Source: Actinomycetota bacterium
GTDB lineage: Bacteria > Actinomycetota > Actinomycetes > Nanopelagicales > Nanopelagicaceae
NCBI GenBank assembly: GCA_009705075.1
Contig: WLCY01000001.1
Location: 1-13,798, forward strand
Reading direction: 5' to 3'
Length of the DNA stretch: 13,798 nucleotides
Of the stretch, positions 1 to 6,349 are shown piece by piece. Made by a program: the position numbers and the translations under genes. The notes below the pieces were generated by a model. That model saw nothing but the letters and a program-made list of their open reading frames with translations, was not told the origin of the DNA and made no database searches. Position 1 is the first letter of the stretch, and each line of letters begins with the position of its first letter.

Positions 1-633
1 CCGTATTTAACTGCTAATCAAGCAGCTGATGGGATTGGCCAGAAGAAGCATCAGACAACTCGAGCCGCACTCGCGCATGTCAGGGAATATCCAAAAGCGC
101 TTTTTGCTATCGCCGCAGTTGCAGTAGGGCACCTTGCTATGGTCTCCATAATGGTGATGACTCCAGTTCATATGGCTCACTACGATGTAACACTTAGAAT
201 TATTGGTTTCGTAATTAGCGTCCACGTGCTTGGTATGTACGCATTCTCGCCAGTAGTGGGATCGATAAGTGACAAGCTTGGCCGTATCAGAACAATCCAG
301 ATCGGAATACTCATTCTTATCGCATCAGCTTTAATAGCAGGTCTTGCACCACATCATGATTCTTTTACTCTTGGAATTGGATTATTTTTACTCGGCCTTG
401 GTTGGTCTTTTACTTTAATTGCTGGTTCAACATTATTATCTGAAACGGTAAGTATTGATATGCGACCAGCGACTCAAGGTGCAAGTGATTTAGTTATGAA
501 CCTGATGGGCGCCGGTGGTGCTGCAGTCGGAGGTGTAATAATCGGATTCTTCTCTTTTGCGGCACTTTGCTATGCAACAGGTCTTGTCGTACTAGCCCTA
601 GGGGTCTGGTCCATCCGCATCAACAAACTTTAA
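1..633 (+). CDS. MFS transporter, C-terminal part (5' end outside window)
   Basis: The reading frame is open from base 1 to the TAA at 631-633, giving about 210 residues with no start visible, so the N-terminal half lies off the left edge. It encodes several hydrophobic segments, for example around 190-260, 300-345, 370-430 and 520-620. It also contains a GSISDKLGRIR motif at about 259-291, which matches the cytoplasmic loop motif (G-x-x-x-D-K-x-G-R-R) repeated at the middle of the second half of major facilitator proteins. This supports a proton- or ion-coupled exporter or importer in the inner membrane. The substrate cannot be told from this half. Its stop lies 5 bp from the stop of the convergent CoA-binding gene, leaving no room for a conventional terminator. 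Start codon, promoter and operon partners are not visible. Confidence 0.88.
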   Translation, partial: PYLTANQAADGIGQKKHQTTRAALAHVREYPKALFAIAAVAVGHLAMVSIMVMTPVHMAHYDVTLRIIGFVISVHVLGMYAFSPVVGSISDKLGRIRTIQIGILILIASALIAGLAPHHDSFTLGIGLFLLGLGWSFTLIAGSTLLSETVSIDMRPATQGASDLVMNLMGAGGAAVGGVIIGFFSFAALCYATGLVVLALGVWSIRINKL

Positions 634-638
634 ACTTG

Positions 639-1079
639 TTATAAGTTCCGTTTACGATATTCAATAGCCGGACAGCGGTCCATAACGGTATAGAGGCCAG
701 CTTCTTTTGCACGATTAATAGCAGATTCATCAATCACATCTAACTGCAACCAAACCGCTTTCGCTCCAATTGCAATTGCCTCATCAACAACACTGCCAAC
801 TAAGTTCGAATTTACAAAACAATCAACAACATCTATCTGCAGAGGAACCTCGGTTAAAGTTTTATAGCCAATTTCACCATGAACAATTTCAGCTCTTGGA
901 TAAACCGGAATAATCTTATGACCTTTTTCTTGCAGCAATTTTGAAACTCCATAAGCTGCACGTGCAGGATTATTTCCGAGTCCAACAATAGCCCAAGTTT
1001 TTAGAGTTAGAACTAAATCTATAACTTCATCTTGGTTAATTTGTGCGCCCCAAAGCCCTAAATTTCCAACCAGCAGCAA
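639..1079 (-). CDS. CoA-binding (YccU-like) Rossmann protein; start uncertain
   Basis: A single small Rossmann domain of the CoA_binding type. The key segment is WAIVGLGNNPARAAYGVSK near the N-terminus, followed by HKIIPVYPR and later a DCFVN / AVWLQLDV / DRCPAIEY pattern, all typical of the stand-alone CoA-binding family. The biochemical role of these proteins is not established. The frame stays open to 1115 (TTG 1115, ATG 1112, ATG 1103), all inside the end of the upstream UDP-glucose dehydrogenase gene. I chose TTG 1079 as a compromise (146 aa, 44-bp overlap). However, family members usually begin only a few residues before the equivalent of DEVIDLVLTLKTWAIVG, which here would be an ATT at 1040-1038 overlapping the upstream TAA. 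No ATG, GTG or TTG exists in frame downstream before the Rossmann motif. Translation is probably coupled to the dehydrogenase gene. Family call is strong; start is weak. Confidence 0.8.
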   Translation of the reverse strand: MLLVGNLGLWGAQINQDEVIDLVLTLKTWAIVGLGNNPARAAYGVSKLLQEKGHKIIPVYPRAEIVHGEIGYKTLTEVPLQIDVVDCFVNSNLVGSVVDEAIAIGAKAVWLQLDVIDESAINRAKEAGLYTVMDRCPAIEYRKRNL

Positions 1080-2346
1080 TCCACGCGCTTCTATCCAGCG
1101 CATTTCTGCCATCAATCATTATCGGATTAGTAACCAAAGCCTTCATCTTTACCGGATCAAGGTCTCGGTAAACCTGCCATTCAGTTAAGTGCAGAACTAA
1201 ATCAGCGCCCTTAAGTGCAGATTCAACATTTTCCGAGTAGTTAAGAGTTGGGAAACGTTTTCTTGCTGGCTCAATTGCCTTTGGATCATGGATTGTTACG
1301 GTTGCACCAGCAGCAGCGATTTGTACCGCAATATCTAGTGCAGGTGAGTCGCGAACATCATCACTGTCTGGTTTAAATGCAGCTCCGAGAACAGTGATCT
1401 TCTTTCCAGACAAATCATCAGAGAGATCTTTTCGGACTAGTTCAATTACTCGCTGCCTTGCCCGCAAATTTATTGAATCGATTTCCCTTAAGAATTCCAG
1501 AGCTTGTTCTGCTCCAAGTTCGCCCGCTCTTGCCATAAATGCACGAATATCTTTGGGCAGACAGCCGCCACCAAATCCAATTCCAGCCTGGAGAAAACGG
1601 CTGCCAATTCTTGGGTCATATCCGATTGCTTTTGCCAAGACAGTTACATCTCCACCGGATGCTTCACAAACTTCAGCCATCGCATTTATAAATGAAATCT
1701 TCGTTGCTAGAAAAGAGTTTGCTGCAACTTTAACGAGCTCTGCAGTTGGCAAATCTGCACGAACCCATGGAGTCTTCTCAGCCAAATTAGCCTGGTAAAT
1801 CTCTTTCAATTTTTCTTCCGCGGCATCGTTTGTAACTCCGACAACAAGTCGGTCTGGGTGCAAAGTATCTTTGACTGCAAAGCCTTCACGTAAGAACTCT
1901 GGATTCCAGGCTAGATCGACATTTGGATTAACTTTCAGCAATCGATCGCGAAGTTTTTGAGCAGTCCCAACAGGAACTGTAGATTTCCCGACTACGAGAG
2001 ATCCTGGTTTACAGATTGGTGCAATTTCATCGAGTGCAGCATCTACATAGGTAAGGTCTGCAGCATATGAGTGGGCGCTCTGCGGGGTCCCGACACAAAT
2101 AAAGTGAATATCAGCGCCTGCAATAGCGTTGAAATTAGTAGTAAATGTCAGTCGTCCGCTTGCTATCTGACTTTGTAATAATTCTTCGAGGCCTGGTTCG
2201 TAAAAAGGAACTTTCCCTGACGATAGAAGTGCAATTTTGGCAGCATCGATATCTACGCCAATAACTTCAAATCCCATCGAAGCCATGCAGGCTGCGTGGG
2301 TAACACCCAAATATCCGGTACCAATTACGGAAACTTTAAGCTTCAT
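1036..2346 (-). CDS. ugd: UDP-glucose 6-dehydrogenase family
   Basis: A 436-aa cytoplasmic NAD-dependent sugar-nucleotide dehydrogenase, full length for the family. The order is an N-terminal NAD-binding Rossmann domain with GTGYLG at residues 9-14 and the acidic VDID at 31-34, then VGTPQ at 85-89, KSTVPVGT at 121-128, NPEFLREG at 148-155, Lys206 in the VKVAANSF segment, and the catalytic cysteine Cys262 in GFGGGCLPKD. The C-terminal UDP-binding domain (about 315-436) has the FKPDSDDVRDSP signature at 324-335. The expected reaction is oxidation of UDP-glucose to UDP-glucuronate with two NAD+. A related substrate such as UDP-ManNAc cannot be excluded by sequence alone, but EFLREG and the spacing favour the glucose type. 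The divergent neighbour is a glycosyltransferase, which suggests supply of a sugar acid for surface polysaccharide. The ATG at 2346 begins directly at the Rossmann strand, and a TAGTAT hexamer sits 7 nt upstream. Confidence 0.93.
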   Translation of the reverse strand: MKLKVSVIGTGYLGVTHAACMASMGFEVIGVDIDAAKIALLSSGKVPFYEPGLEELLQSQIASGRLTFTTNFNAIAGADIHFICVGTPQSAHSYAADLTYVDAALDEIAPICKPGSLVVGKSTVPVGTAQKLRDRLLKVNPNVDLAWNPEFLREGFAVKDTLHPDRLVVGVTNDAAEEKLKEIYQANLAEKTPWVRADLPTAELVKVAANSFLATKISFINAMAEVCEASGGDVTVLAKAIGYDPRIGSRFLQAGIGFGGGCLPKDIRAFMARAGELGAEQALEFLREIDSINLRARQRVIELVRKDLSDDLSGKKITVLGAAFKPDSDDVRDSPALDIAVQIAAAGATVTIHDPKAIEPARKRFPTLNYSENVESALKGADLVLHLTEWQVYRDLDPVKMKALVTNPIMIDGRNALDRSAWIAAGWKFRALGRTN

Positions 2347-2353
2347 TTGCCCG

Positions 2354-2359
2354 ATACTA
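2354..2359 (-). promoter_or_regulatory. -10-like TAGTAT, 7 nt before ugd ATG
   Basis: On the minus strand the hexamer TAGTAT is followed by seven bases and then the dehydrogenase ATG. It fits the actinobacterial -10 form TANNNT at the distance expected when transcription starts at or next to the A of the ATG (leaderless). There is no clear -35 hexamer and no Shine-Dalgarno between it and the ATG. Assignment rests on the recurrence of this spacing in the window. Confidence 0.5.
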
Positions 2360-2363
2360 GTGC

Positions 2364-2377
2364 GAGGTAACGCTACC
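2364..2377. repeat. 14-bp word shared by both divergent promoter regions (copy 1)
   Basis: GAGGTAACGCTACC lies between the divergent dehydrogenase and glycosyltransferase genes. It is 13/14 identical to positions 5460-5473, which lie between the divergent dapD and LOG-family genes, in the same orientation. The inner GGTAACGCTACC is a near-palindrome with 5 of 6 base pairs. It may be an operator or part of a promoter; the partner protein is unknown. Confidence 0.4.
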
Positions 2378-2379
2378 GT
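2374..2379 (+). promoter_or_regulatory. -10-like TACCGT, 7 nt before glycosyltransferase ATG
   Basis: TACCGT ends exactly seven bases before the ATG at 2387, the same spacing as the opposing hexamer of the dehydrogenase gene. The intervening TGGAGAT could also act as a weak Shine-Dalgarno (GGAG, close to the ATG), so leaderless and leadered starts are both possible. The two opposing -10 candidates lie only 14 bp apart, so polymerase binding on the two strands would probably be mutually exclusive. Confidence 0.4.
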
Positions 2380-2386
2380 TGGAGAT

Positions 2387-3370
2387 ATGAATCAGGTTTC
2401 TGGTGAATTAACGGGGATTTCCGTAGTTCTGCCCATCCTCAATGAGGAACGCCACCTATCTGAAACTATTTCTGCAATTTTGGCTCAGAATTATGTTGGT
2501 GATTTTGAAGTAATTTTGGCGCTCGGCCCATCCAATGATCGAACTAATGAGATTGCTAAAGCTATAGCAGCTAATGATTCGCGGGTAATTCTTGTTGATA
2601 ATCCAACTGGCAGAACTGCAAATGGGTTAAATGCTGCAATAGCAAAGGCAAGATTCCCGGTTATATCTAGAATCGACGGTCATGCTGAAATTTCGCAGAG
2701 CTACTTATCGCAAGCTCATGAACTGCTTGTAAAAACCAAAGCGGTAAATGTTGGTGGCATTATGGCGGCGGTTGGTAAGACCAGATTTGAAAAAGCAGTA
2801 GCAACTGCAATGCGCTCGCCACTGGGCGTTGGTTCATCGCGTTTTCATACTGGCGGAGAAGCAGGACCGGCGGACACTGTTTATCTCGGCAACTTTAGAA
2901 AATCTGAACTTTTGGCTGTAGGTGGTTACGATGAAAGATACACACGTGCTCAAGATTGGGAGCTAAATTTTAGGCTTCGCAAAGCTGGCGGAATTATCTG
3001 GTTTGATCCATCACTTGTTGTGACCTATCGCCCTAGATCAACTTTTAGGGCGCTAGCAAAACAATATTTTCAATATGGAACTTGGCGCCGAGCAGTTTCG
3101 AGAAATCATAAAGGCAGCGTTAACTTTCGCTACTTAGCTCCTCCAACTGCCTTGGTTATAAACATGATTTCAATAATTCTTGGGGTATCAGTAACTCCAA
3201 TTTTCTTGATTCCAGTATCTATCTACTTGGCTTCAATTATTTTGGGTTCATTTATAATTGGTAAAAGTGTTTTAGAAAAATTACTTCTTCCAGCGATACT
3301 TGCAACAATGCATATGGTTTGGGGGGCTGGGTACTTATTCTCACCTAAAGGTTTAATAGCCGAAGAATGA
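2387..3370 (+). CDS. Family 2 glycosyltransferase, ExoA-like, membrane-anchored
   Basis: A 327-aa GT-A fold glycosyltransferase. The N-terminal strand ISVVLPILNEERHL (11-24) is the classic nucleotide-sugar binding start. It is followed by RTANGLNAAIAKAR (76-89), the metal-binding-type RIDGHA (95-100), and the acceptor/catalytic QDWELNFRLR at 189-198. These features resemble the ExoA branch of succinoglycan-type enzymes. Two to three hydrophobic segments at about 252-320 should anchor it in the membrane, with the catalytic domain in the cytoplasm. The frame is open further upstream to 2237, but that extension would run antisense through the dehydrogenase gene. The ATG at 2387 gives the standard family N-terminus and has a GGAG just before it. 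Its stop overlaps the SpoIID-like gene by ATGA, so the two are translationally coupled. Donor and acceptor sugars are unknown. Confidence 0.88.
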   Translation: MNQVSGELTGISVVLPILNEERHLSETISAILAQNYVGDFEVILALGPSNDRTNEIAKAIAANDSRVILVDNPTGRTANGLNAAIAKARFPVISRIDGHAEISQSYLSQAHELLVKTKAVNVGGIMAAVGKTRFEKAVATAMRSPLGVGSSRFHTGGEAGPADTVYLGNFRKSELLAVGGYDERYTRAQDWELNFRLRKAGGIIWFDPSLVVTYRPRSTFRALAKQYFQYGTWRRAVSRNHKGSVNFRYLAPPTALVINMISIILGVSVTPIFLIPVSIYLASIILGSFIIGKSVLEKLLLPAILATMHMVWGAGYLFSPKGLIAEE

Positions 3371-4545
3371 AAAATCTCTTAATTTTTTCGCTTCTTCTTA
3401 CTCTTACGTCGACATCACAAGCTAGCGCTGTGGCCCCTAAATCCTTTACCTTTATTGGATCTGGCTATGGGCATGGTGTCGGACTAAGTCAATATGGCGC
3501 AAAGGGTCAAGCTTTGGAGGGAAAGTCGGCAACTGAAATTCTCAATTATTATTTTCCAGATGCTCAAGTAACAGCCGTAGAAGACACAGGAACTATCAGC
3601 GTTAACATCGCCCACCAAGTTTTAAATCTCTCGCTTAATGTAAATAATTTAGATACCTTCACAGTAATTGGCGAAGGGCTTATTGAAACATCCTTTCCTC
3701 CCAATACGCCCCTTGACTTTGCGATGGGCGGCAATTCAATAAATTTGGGGCCAGCTAGTGCGAAGCTATGGGTTGTTAAATGGAGTAACCCAAATTCAGT
3801 AGTAACTCTTAATTATGGGAAAACTAAATTTCTCGTGAGCCATGGATATTTACAACTTAGAGCAGTAAAAGCTGCTGGCCTTGGTTACCGAATTGAAGCT
3901 ACAAATTCACTACGCCTGCATGACGAATATCTTTATGGGATTGCTGAGGTTCCTTCTTCGTGGCCCGCTGCTTCTTTGCAGAGTCAAGTAATTGCATCGC
4001 GAACATATGCATTGATGCGGATGAATTCCTTAAAAAAAGCATGTGATTGTCATGTTTATAACTCTAAATACGATCAAGCATTTGTTGGGTATTCAAAGGA
4101 AGGTGAACCAAGGTATGGCCAACTTTGGAAAGCTGCAGTTGATGCGACTGCAGTAGACGAAGGGCACGGACTCGCCATTACCGTCGATGGGCTTCCAGTA
4201 AGTGTTTTCTTCTCATCTTCAACGGGCGGCATGACGCAGCGCGCAATAGATGTTTGGGGAACTGAGATTCCACACCTGGTTAACGTTCCCGATCCTTGGA
4301 GTATCGATCCAGCGATTAATAAGAATTATGCGAGTTGGACTAAGAAGGTGTCACAGAAGGTAATGGCAAAAGCCTTTGGACTACCAGATATCCAAAGTTA
4401 TGAAATAGTTTCTAGGACAGTGACAAATAGTGTGCGCTTTATTAAAGGGTTTTCAAGTAATGGAAAAACTAAAGTGCTGCCGGTAGGAACTTTTAAGACA
4501 GCGGTTAAATTGCCTTCTTCTTGGTTTGATTTACCTAGTAATTAA
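3367..4545 (+). CDS. Secreted SpoIID/LytB domain protein
   Basis: A 392-aa protein with an N-terminal signal peptide (positive MKN, hydrophobic [18 protein letters not shown], probable cleavage near residues 20-23), so it acts outside the membrane. Two SpoIID/LytB hallmarks are present: [17 protein letters not shown] at 31-47, and [17 protein letters not shown] at 184-200, whose Glu194 lines up with the catalytic glutamate of SpoIID. These are followed by [13 protein letters not shown] at 204-216 and [13 protein letters not shown] at 281-293. SpoIID of Bacillus is a lytic transglycosylase acting on peptidoglycan stripped of stem peptides. No sporulation genes are seen here, and actinobacterial relatives presumably have envelope roles. 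The first ATG overlaps the glycosyltransferase stop (ATGA). The stop codon TAA shares the palindrome TTAA with the dapD stop on the other strand. The family call is firm; the activity is inferred. Confidence 0.87.
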   Translation: MKNLLIFSLLLTLTSTSQASAVAPKSFTFIGSGYGHGVGLSQYGAKGQALEGKSATEILNYYFPDAQVTAVEDTGTISVNIAHQVLNLSLNVNNLDTFTVIGEGLIETSFPPNTPLDFAMGGNSINLGPASAKLWVVKWSNPNSVVTLNYGKTKFLVSHGYLQLRAVKAAGLGYRIEATNSLRLHDEYLYGIAEVPSSWPAASLQSQVIASRTYALMRMNSLKKACDCHVYNSKYDQAFVGYSKEGEPRYGQLWKAAVDATAVDEGHGLAITVDGLPVSVFFSSSTGGMTQRAIDVWGTEIPHLVNVPDPWSIDPAINKNYASWTKKVSQKVMAKAFGLPDIQSYEIVSRTVTNSVRFIKGFSSNGKTKVLPVGTFKTAVKLPSSWFDLPSN

Positions 4546-5459
4546 TTTGCGTGCAAAACTGAATTCAAGCTACCCCAACTGCCAGTTTTAGGCAGCGCCT
4601 CAAGAGCACCACTCTTCGAATTACGGCGGAAAAGTAAATTACTTGCTCCCGATAATTCACTTGCTTTAACGATTTGACCATCTGGCAAAGTTATTTTGGA
4701 GCCAGCCGTTATGTAAGTTCCAGATTCGATAACACAATCATTTCCTAGAGATATTCCGAGTCCCGCATTTGCTCCCAACAGACAACGTTCTCCAATTGAA
4801 ATTACTTCTTTTCCGCCACCACTTAAGGTGCCCATGATTGAAGCCCCACCACCAATGTCACTTCCGTCGCCGACTACAACCCCAGCACTTATTCGTCCTT
4901 CAACCATAGATTTACCAAGCGTTCCCGCGTTGAAGTTAACAAATCCTTCATGCATAACAGTTGTGCCACTTGCAAGATGCGCACCTAAGCGCACCCGATC
5001 TGCATCTGCGATTCGAACTCCTTCAGGCACAACGTAATCAACCATTCTTGGAAATTTATCAACCGAGAAAACGGTAAGTGTTCCAAGTTTTGCTCGCAGC
5101 TTTGGCCCAACCGAACTAAAAGTTGAAACTGAACAAGGTCCGGCAGATGTCCAAACTACGTTATTTAGAATTCCAAAGATTCCTTCGAGTGATTGGCCAT
5201 GCGGTTTAACTAGGCGATGGGAGAGTAGATGAAGTCGAAGATAGGCATCTACAACATCTTTTGGCGCGGAATCTAAATCTATTTCAATTGCCACTTTTGA
5301 TTTTGTAACGTTACGAATTGAATCAGTACCAGTGAATTCGGAGAGGTCCGGACCATTATTTTCTGCGAGCTTGCCCAAGCCCAAGGAATCGAACCAAACA
5401 TCTAGGACCTCACCAGTACTTGCAGTGGTGGATATACCAAAACCAAAGGCGCTTCTCAT
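4542..5459 (-). CDS. dapD: Tetrahydrodipicolinate N-succinyltransferase, actinobacterial type
   Basis: A 305-aa cytoplasmic enzyme of the succinylase branch of lysine and meso-diaminopimelate synthesis. It transfers succinyl from succinyl-CoA to tetrahydrodipicolinate. The N-terminal half (1-140) is the actinobacterial extension seen in the mycobacterial enzyme (about 317 aa). The C-terminal half is a left-handed beta helix with hexapeptide-like turns, for example [19 protein letters not shown] (148-166), [20 protein letters not shown] (190-209) and [19 protein letters not shown] (221-239). Glu187 in MVEGRIS matches the catalytic glutamate position of the Mycobacterium enzyme (Glu199 there, from memory). 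dapE is not adjacent in this window. The ATG at 5459 matches the family N-terminus and has TAGCGT six bases upstream with no Shine-Dalgarno, suggesting leaderless expression. The 3' end overlaps the convergent SpoIID-like gene by 4 bp. Confidence 0.93.
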   Translation of the reverse strand: MRSAFGFGISTTASTGEVLDVWFDSLGLGKLAENNGPDLSEFTGTDSIRNVTKSKVAIEIDLDSAPKDVVDAYLRLHLLSHRLVKPHGQSLEGIFGILNNVVWTSAGPCSVSTFSSVGPKLRAKLGTLTVFSVDKFPRMVDYVVPEGVRIADADRVRLGAHLASGTTVMHEGFVNFNAGTLGKSMVEGRISAGVVVGDGSDIGGGASIMGTLSGGGKEVISIGERCLLGANAGLGISLGNDCVIESGTYITAGSKITLPDGQIVKASELSGASNLLFRRNSKSGALEALPKTGSWGSLNSVLHAN

Positions 5460-5473
5460 GAGATAACGCTACC
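5460..5473. repeat. 14-bp word shared by both divergent promoter regions (copy 2)
   Basis: GAGATAACGCTACC is adjacent to the dapD start and differs by one base from positions 2364-2377. It contains, on the minus strand, the TAGCGT -10 candidate of dapD. Part of the conservation could therefore come from promoter function rather than an operator. Confidence 0.4.
5466..5471 (-). promoter_or_regulatory. -10-like TAGCGT, 6 nt before dapD ATG
   Basis: Reading the minus strand, TAGCGT is followed by TATCTC and then the dapD ATG. It matches TANNNT with the spacing of a leaderless transcript. No Shine-Dalgarno-like purine run lies in the six bases, and no -35 hexamer is recognisable 16-18 bp further upstream. 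Confidence 0.5.
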
Positions 5474-5489
5474 AAAAGCAATTAACTAC

Positions 5490-5495
5490 TAGACT
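5490..5495 (+). promoter_or_regulatory. -10-like TAGACT upstream of LOG-family gene
   Basis: TAGACT ends nine bases before the ATG at 5505, a little farther than in the other genes, which would give a zero- to three-base leader. The bases between, TGTTTTATT, contain no Shine-Dalgarno. The 45-bp gap 5460-5504 must carry both this promoter and that of dapD. Confidence 0.38.
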
Positions 5496-5504
5496 TGTTT
5501 TATT

Positions 5505-6038
5505 ATGCGAATAGCCGTTTATTGCTCAGCCTCAACCAGTATCGACCAAAAATATCTCGACCTCGCCTTCGATATTGGAGTTGCTATCGCGGGAAGTGGA
5601 GCAGATCTAGTTTGGGGTGGCGGCCAGATTTCGATGATGGGTGCGGTTGCTCGCGGTGCGCGTTCACGAGGTGCAAAAACTTTTGGCGTGATTCCAGAGA
5701 AACTCGTTACCATTGAATTTGAAGATCCAGATTCAACTGAAATGTTTATTGTTTCTAATATGCGGACACGTAAAGCAAAAATTGAAGAGCTATCTGATGC
5801 TTTCATAATGTTGCCGGGCGGAATCGGAACCCTAGAAGAATTCTTTGAGATTTGGGTTGGCCGTAAATTGGGATACCACTCAAAGCCAGTTGTAGTTTGT
5901 GATCCCTTCGGAACATTTACTCAGTTACAAACCTCTCTTGATTTCTTGAGCGAAGAAGAATTTATTGGTTCACCATCAAATGAGTTAGTGGCTTGGTGCC
6001 GAGATATTCCGAGCGCAATCCGCGCCTGCACTACTTAG
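5505..6038 (+). CDS. LOG family protein (TIGR00730 type)
   Basis: A 177-aa Rossmann-like protein of the lysine-decarboxylase-like/LOG family. Characterised members hydrolyse the ribose 5'-phosphate bond of cytokinin nucleotides or related purine nucleotides. Visible hallmarks are RIAVYCSAS at the N-terminus, VWGGGQISMMGAVARGA (36-52), GVIPEKL (61-67), MRTRKAKIEELSDAFIMLPG (86-105) with catalytic-type Arg87 and Lys90, and the diagnostic PGGIGTLEEFFEIW (104-117). Length is normal for the short bacterial form. The ATG chosen at 5505 starts one residue before the first beta strand. In mycobacteria the homologue Rv1205 lies in the same neighbourhood (dapD before, DUF3117 after), so the locus order supports the call. 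The actual substrate in this organism is not known from sequence. Older annotation as lysine decarboxylase is misleading. Confidence 0.9.
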   Translation: MRIAVYCSASTSIDQKYLDLAFDIGVAIAGSGADLVWGGGQISMMGAVARGARSRGAKTFGVIPEKLVTIEFEDPDSTEMFIVSNMRTRKAKIEELSDAFIMLPGGIGTLEEFFEIWVGRKLGYHSKPVVVCDPFGTFTQLQTSLDFLSEEEFIGSPSNELVAWCRDIPSAIRACTT

Positions 6039-6060
6039 CAGAGTAACAAGCAGAGTAACC
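6037..6060 (+). repeat. Tandem 12-bp direct repeat
   Basis: AGCAGAGTAACA (6037-6048) is followed at once by AGCAGAGTAACC (6049-6060), 11/12 identical. The first copy begins inside the TAG stop of the LOG-family gene and the second contains most of the TAACCT promoter-like hexamer of the next gene. It could be paired half-sites for a regulator or a simple recent duplication. Confidence 0.5.
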
Positions 6061-6061
6061 T
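6056..6061 (+). promoter_or_regulatory. -10-like TAACCT, 6 nt before sigma region 4-like gene
   Basis: TAACCT is followed by TTGCTC and then ATG at 6068. The pattern equals that of dapD, htrA, tatB and the PRC/MgtE-N gene. No Shine-Dalgarno is present in the six bases, favouring leaderless translation if the ATG at 6068 is used. Confidence 0.5.
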
Positions 6062-6067
6062 TTGCTC

Positions 6068-6253
6068 ATGGGCGCACTCTCCGATCTTTTAGCTAGCTTG
6101 CCAGAGGAGGAGCGCTTTATTCTTACTATGCATTACATCCGTTCAATGTCAGCCCAAGAGATTGCAAAGGCCTTAGGAGTGCCTGAACGTGCTGTCCAGA
6201 GCGTTATCACGAGTGGGAAATCTCGTCTACTTTCCGCGTTAAATCAGGGGTAA
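6068..6253 (+). CDS. Stand-alone sigma-70 region 4-like HTH protein, 61 aa
   Basis: A small protein consisting almost only of a sigma region 4.2-type helix-turn-helix. SLPEEERFILTMHYIRSMSA (10-29) is the pre-HTH helix typical of sigma region 4. EIAKALGVPERAVQSVITSG (31-50) is the HTH with recognition helix, followed by the basic KSRLLSAL tail. There is no region 2, so it cannot bind the -10 element or act as a complete sigma factor. It may bind DNA, or bind the RNA polymerase beta flap as a region 4 mimic; this is inference. A TTG at 6062 would add two residues, but the ATG gives the better leaderless promoter spacing (TAACCT plus six). It sits between the LOG-family gene and DUF3117. Related small sigma-like HTH proteins are annotated in other actinobacteria, but I recall no function. 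The fold call is fairly secure; the role is unknown. Confidence 0.75.
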   Translation: MGALSDLLASLPEEERFILTMHYIRSMSAQEIAKALGVPERAVQSVITSGKSRLLSALNQG

Positions 6254-6336
6254 TAGCGAGCAAATCTCAATTTCCGTTAGCGCCCGCTTTTGCGAGATAC
6301 TTAGCCACTGTAATTCCCCGATAGTTAGTTATTTAT

Positions 6337-6343
6337 AAAGGAG
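6337..6343 (+). promoter_or_regulatory. Strong Shine-Dalgarno (AAAGGAG) of DUF3117 gene
   Basis: AAAGGAG, six bases before the ATG at 6350, is complementary to the 3' end of actinobacterial 16S rRNA. It is the only near-perfect ribosome binding site I found in the window, and it decides the start of the short gene behind it. The 96-bp gap 6254-6349 must contain the promoter. I could not identify a TANNNT hexamer in it with confidence, and I saw no convincing terminator hairpin. Confidence 0.75.
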
Positions 6344-6349
6344 CAACAC

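Noticed and set aside
634..660. Possible small hairpin after the MFS gene (AACTT/AAGTT arms)
   Set aside because: Only 5 A/T-rich pairs, no T-run, and it lies inside the end of the convergent gene; not a credible terminator.
1394..1798. 134-codon open frame on the plus strand
   Set aside because: Lies antisense inside the clearly real ugd gene, with no recognisable domain; a shadow frame.
2237..2386. N-terminal extension of the glycosyltransferase frame into the dehydrogenase gene
   Set aside because: It would run antisense through the start of ugd, encodes no family sequence, and the ATG at 2387 gives the standard GT2 N-terminus.
6275..6296. GC-rich AGCGCCCGCTTTT stretch as an intrinsic terminator
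   Set aside because: The palindrome leaves at most 3 pairs once a normal loop is allowed; the T-run is only four bases.
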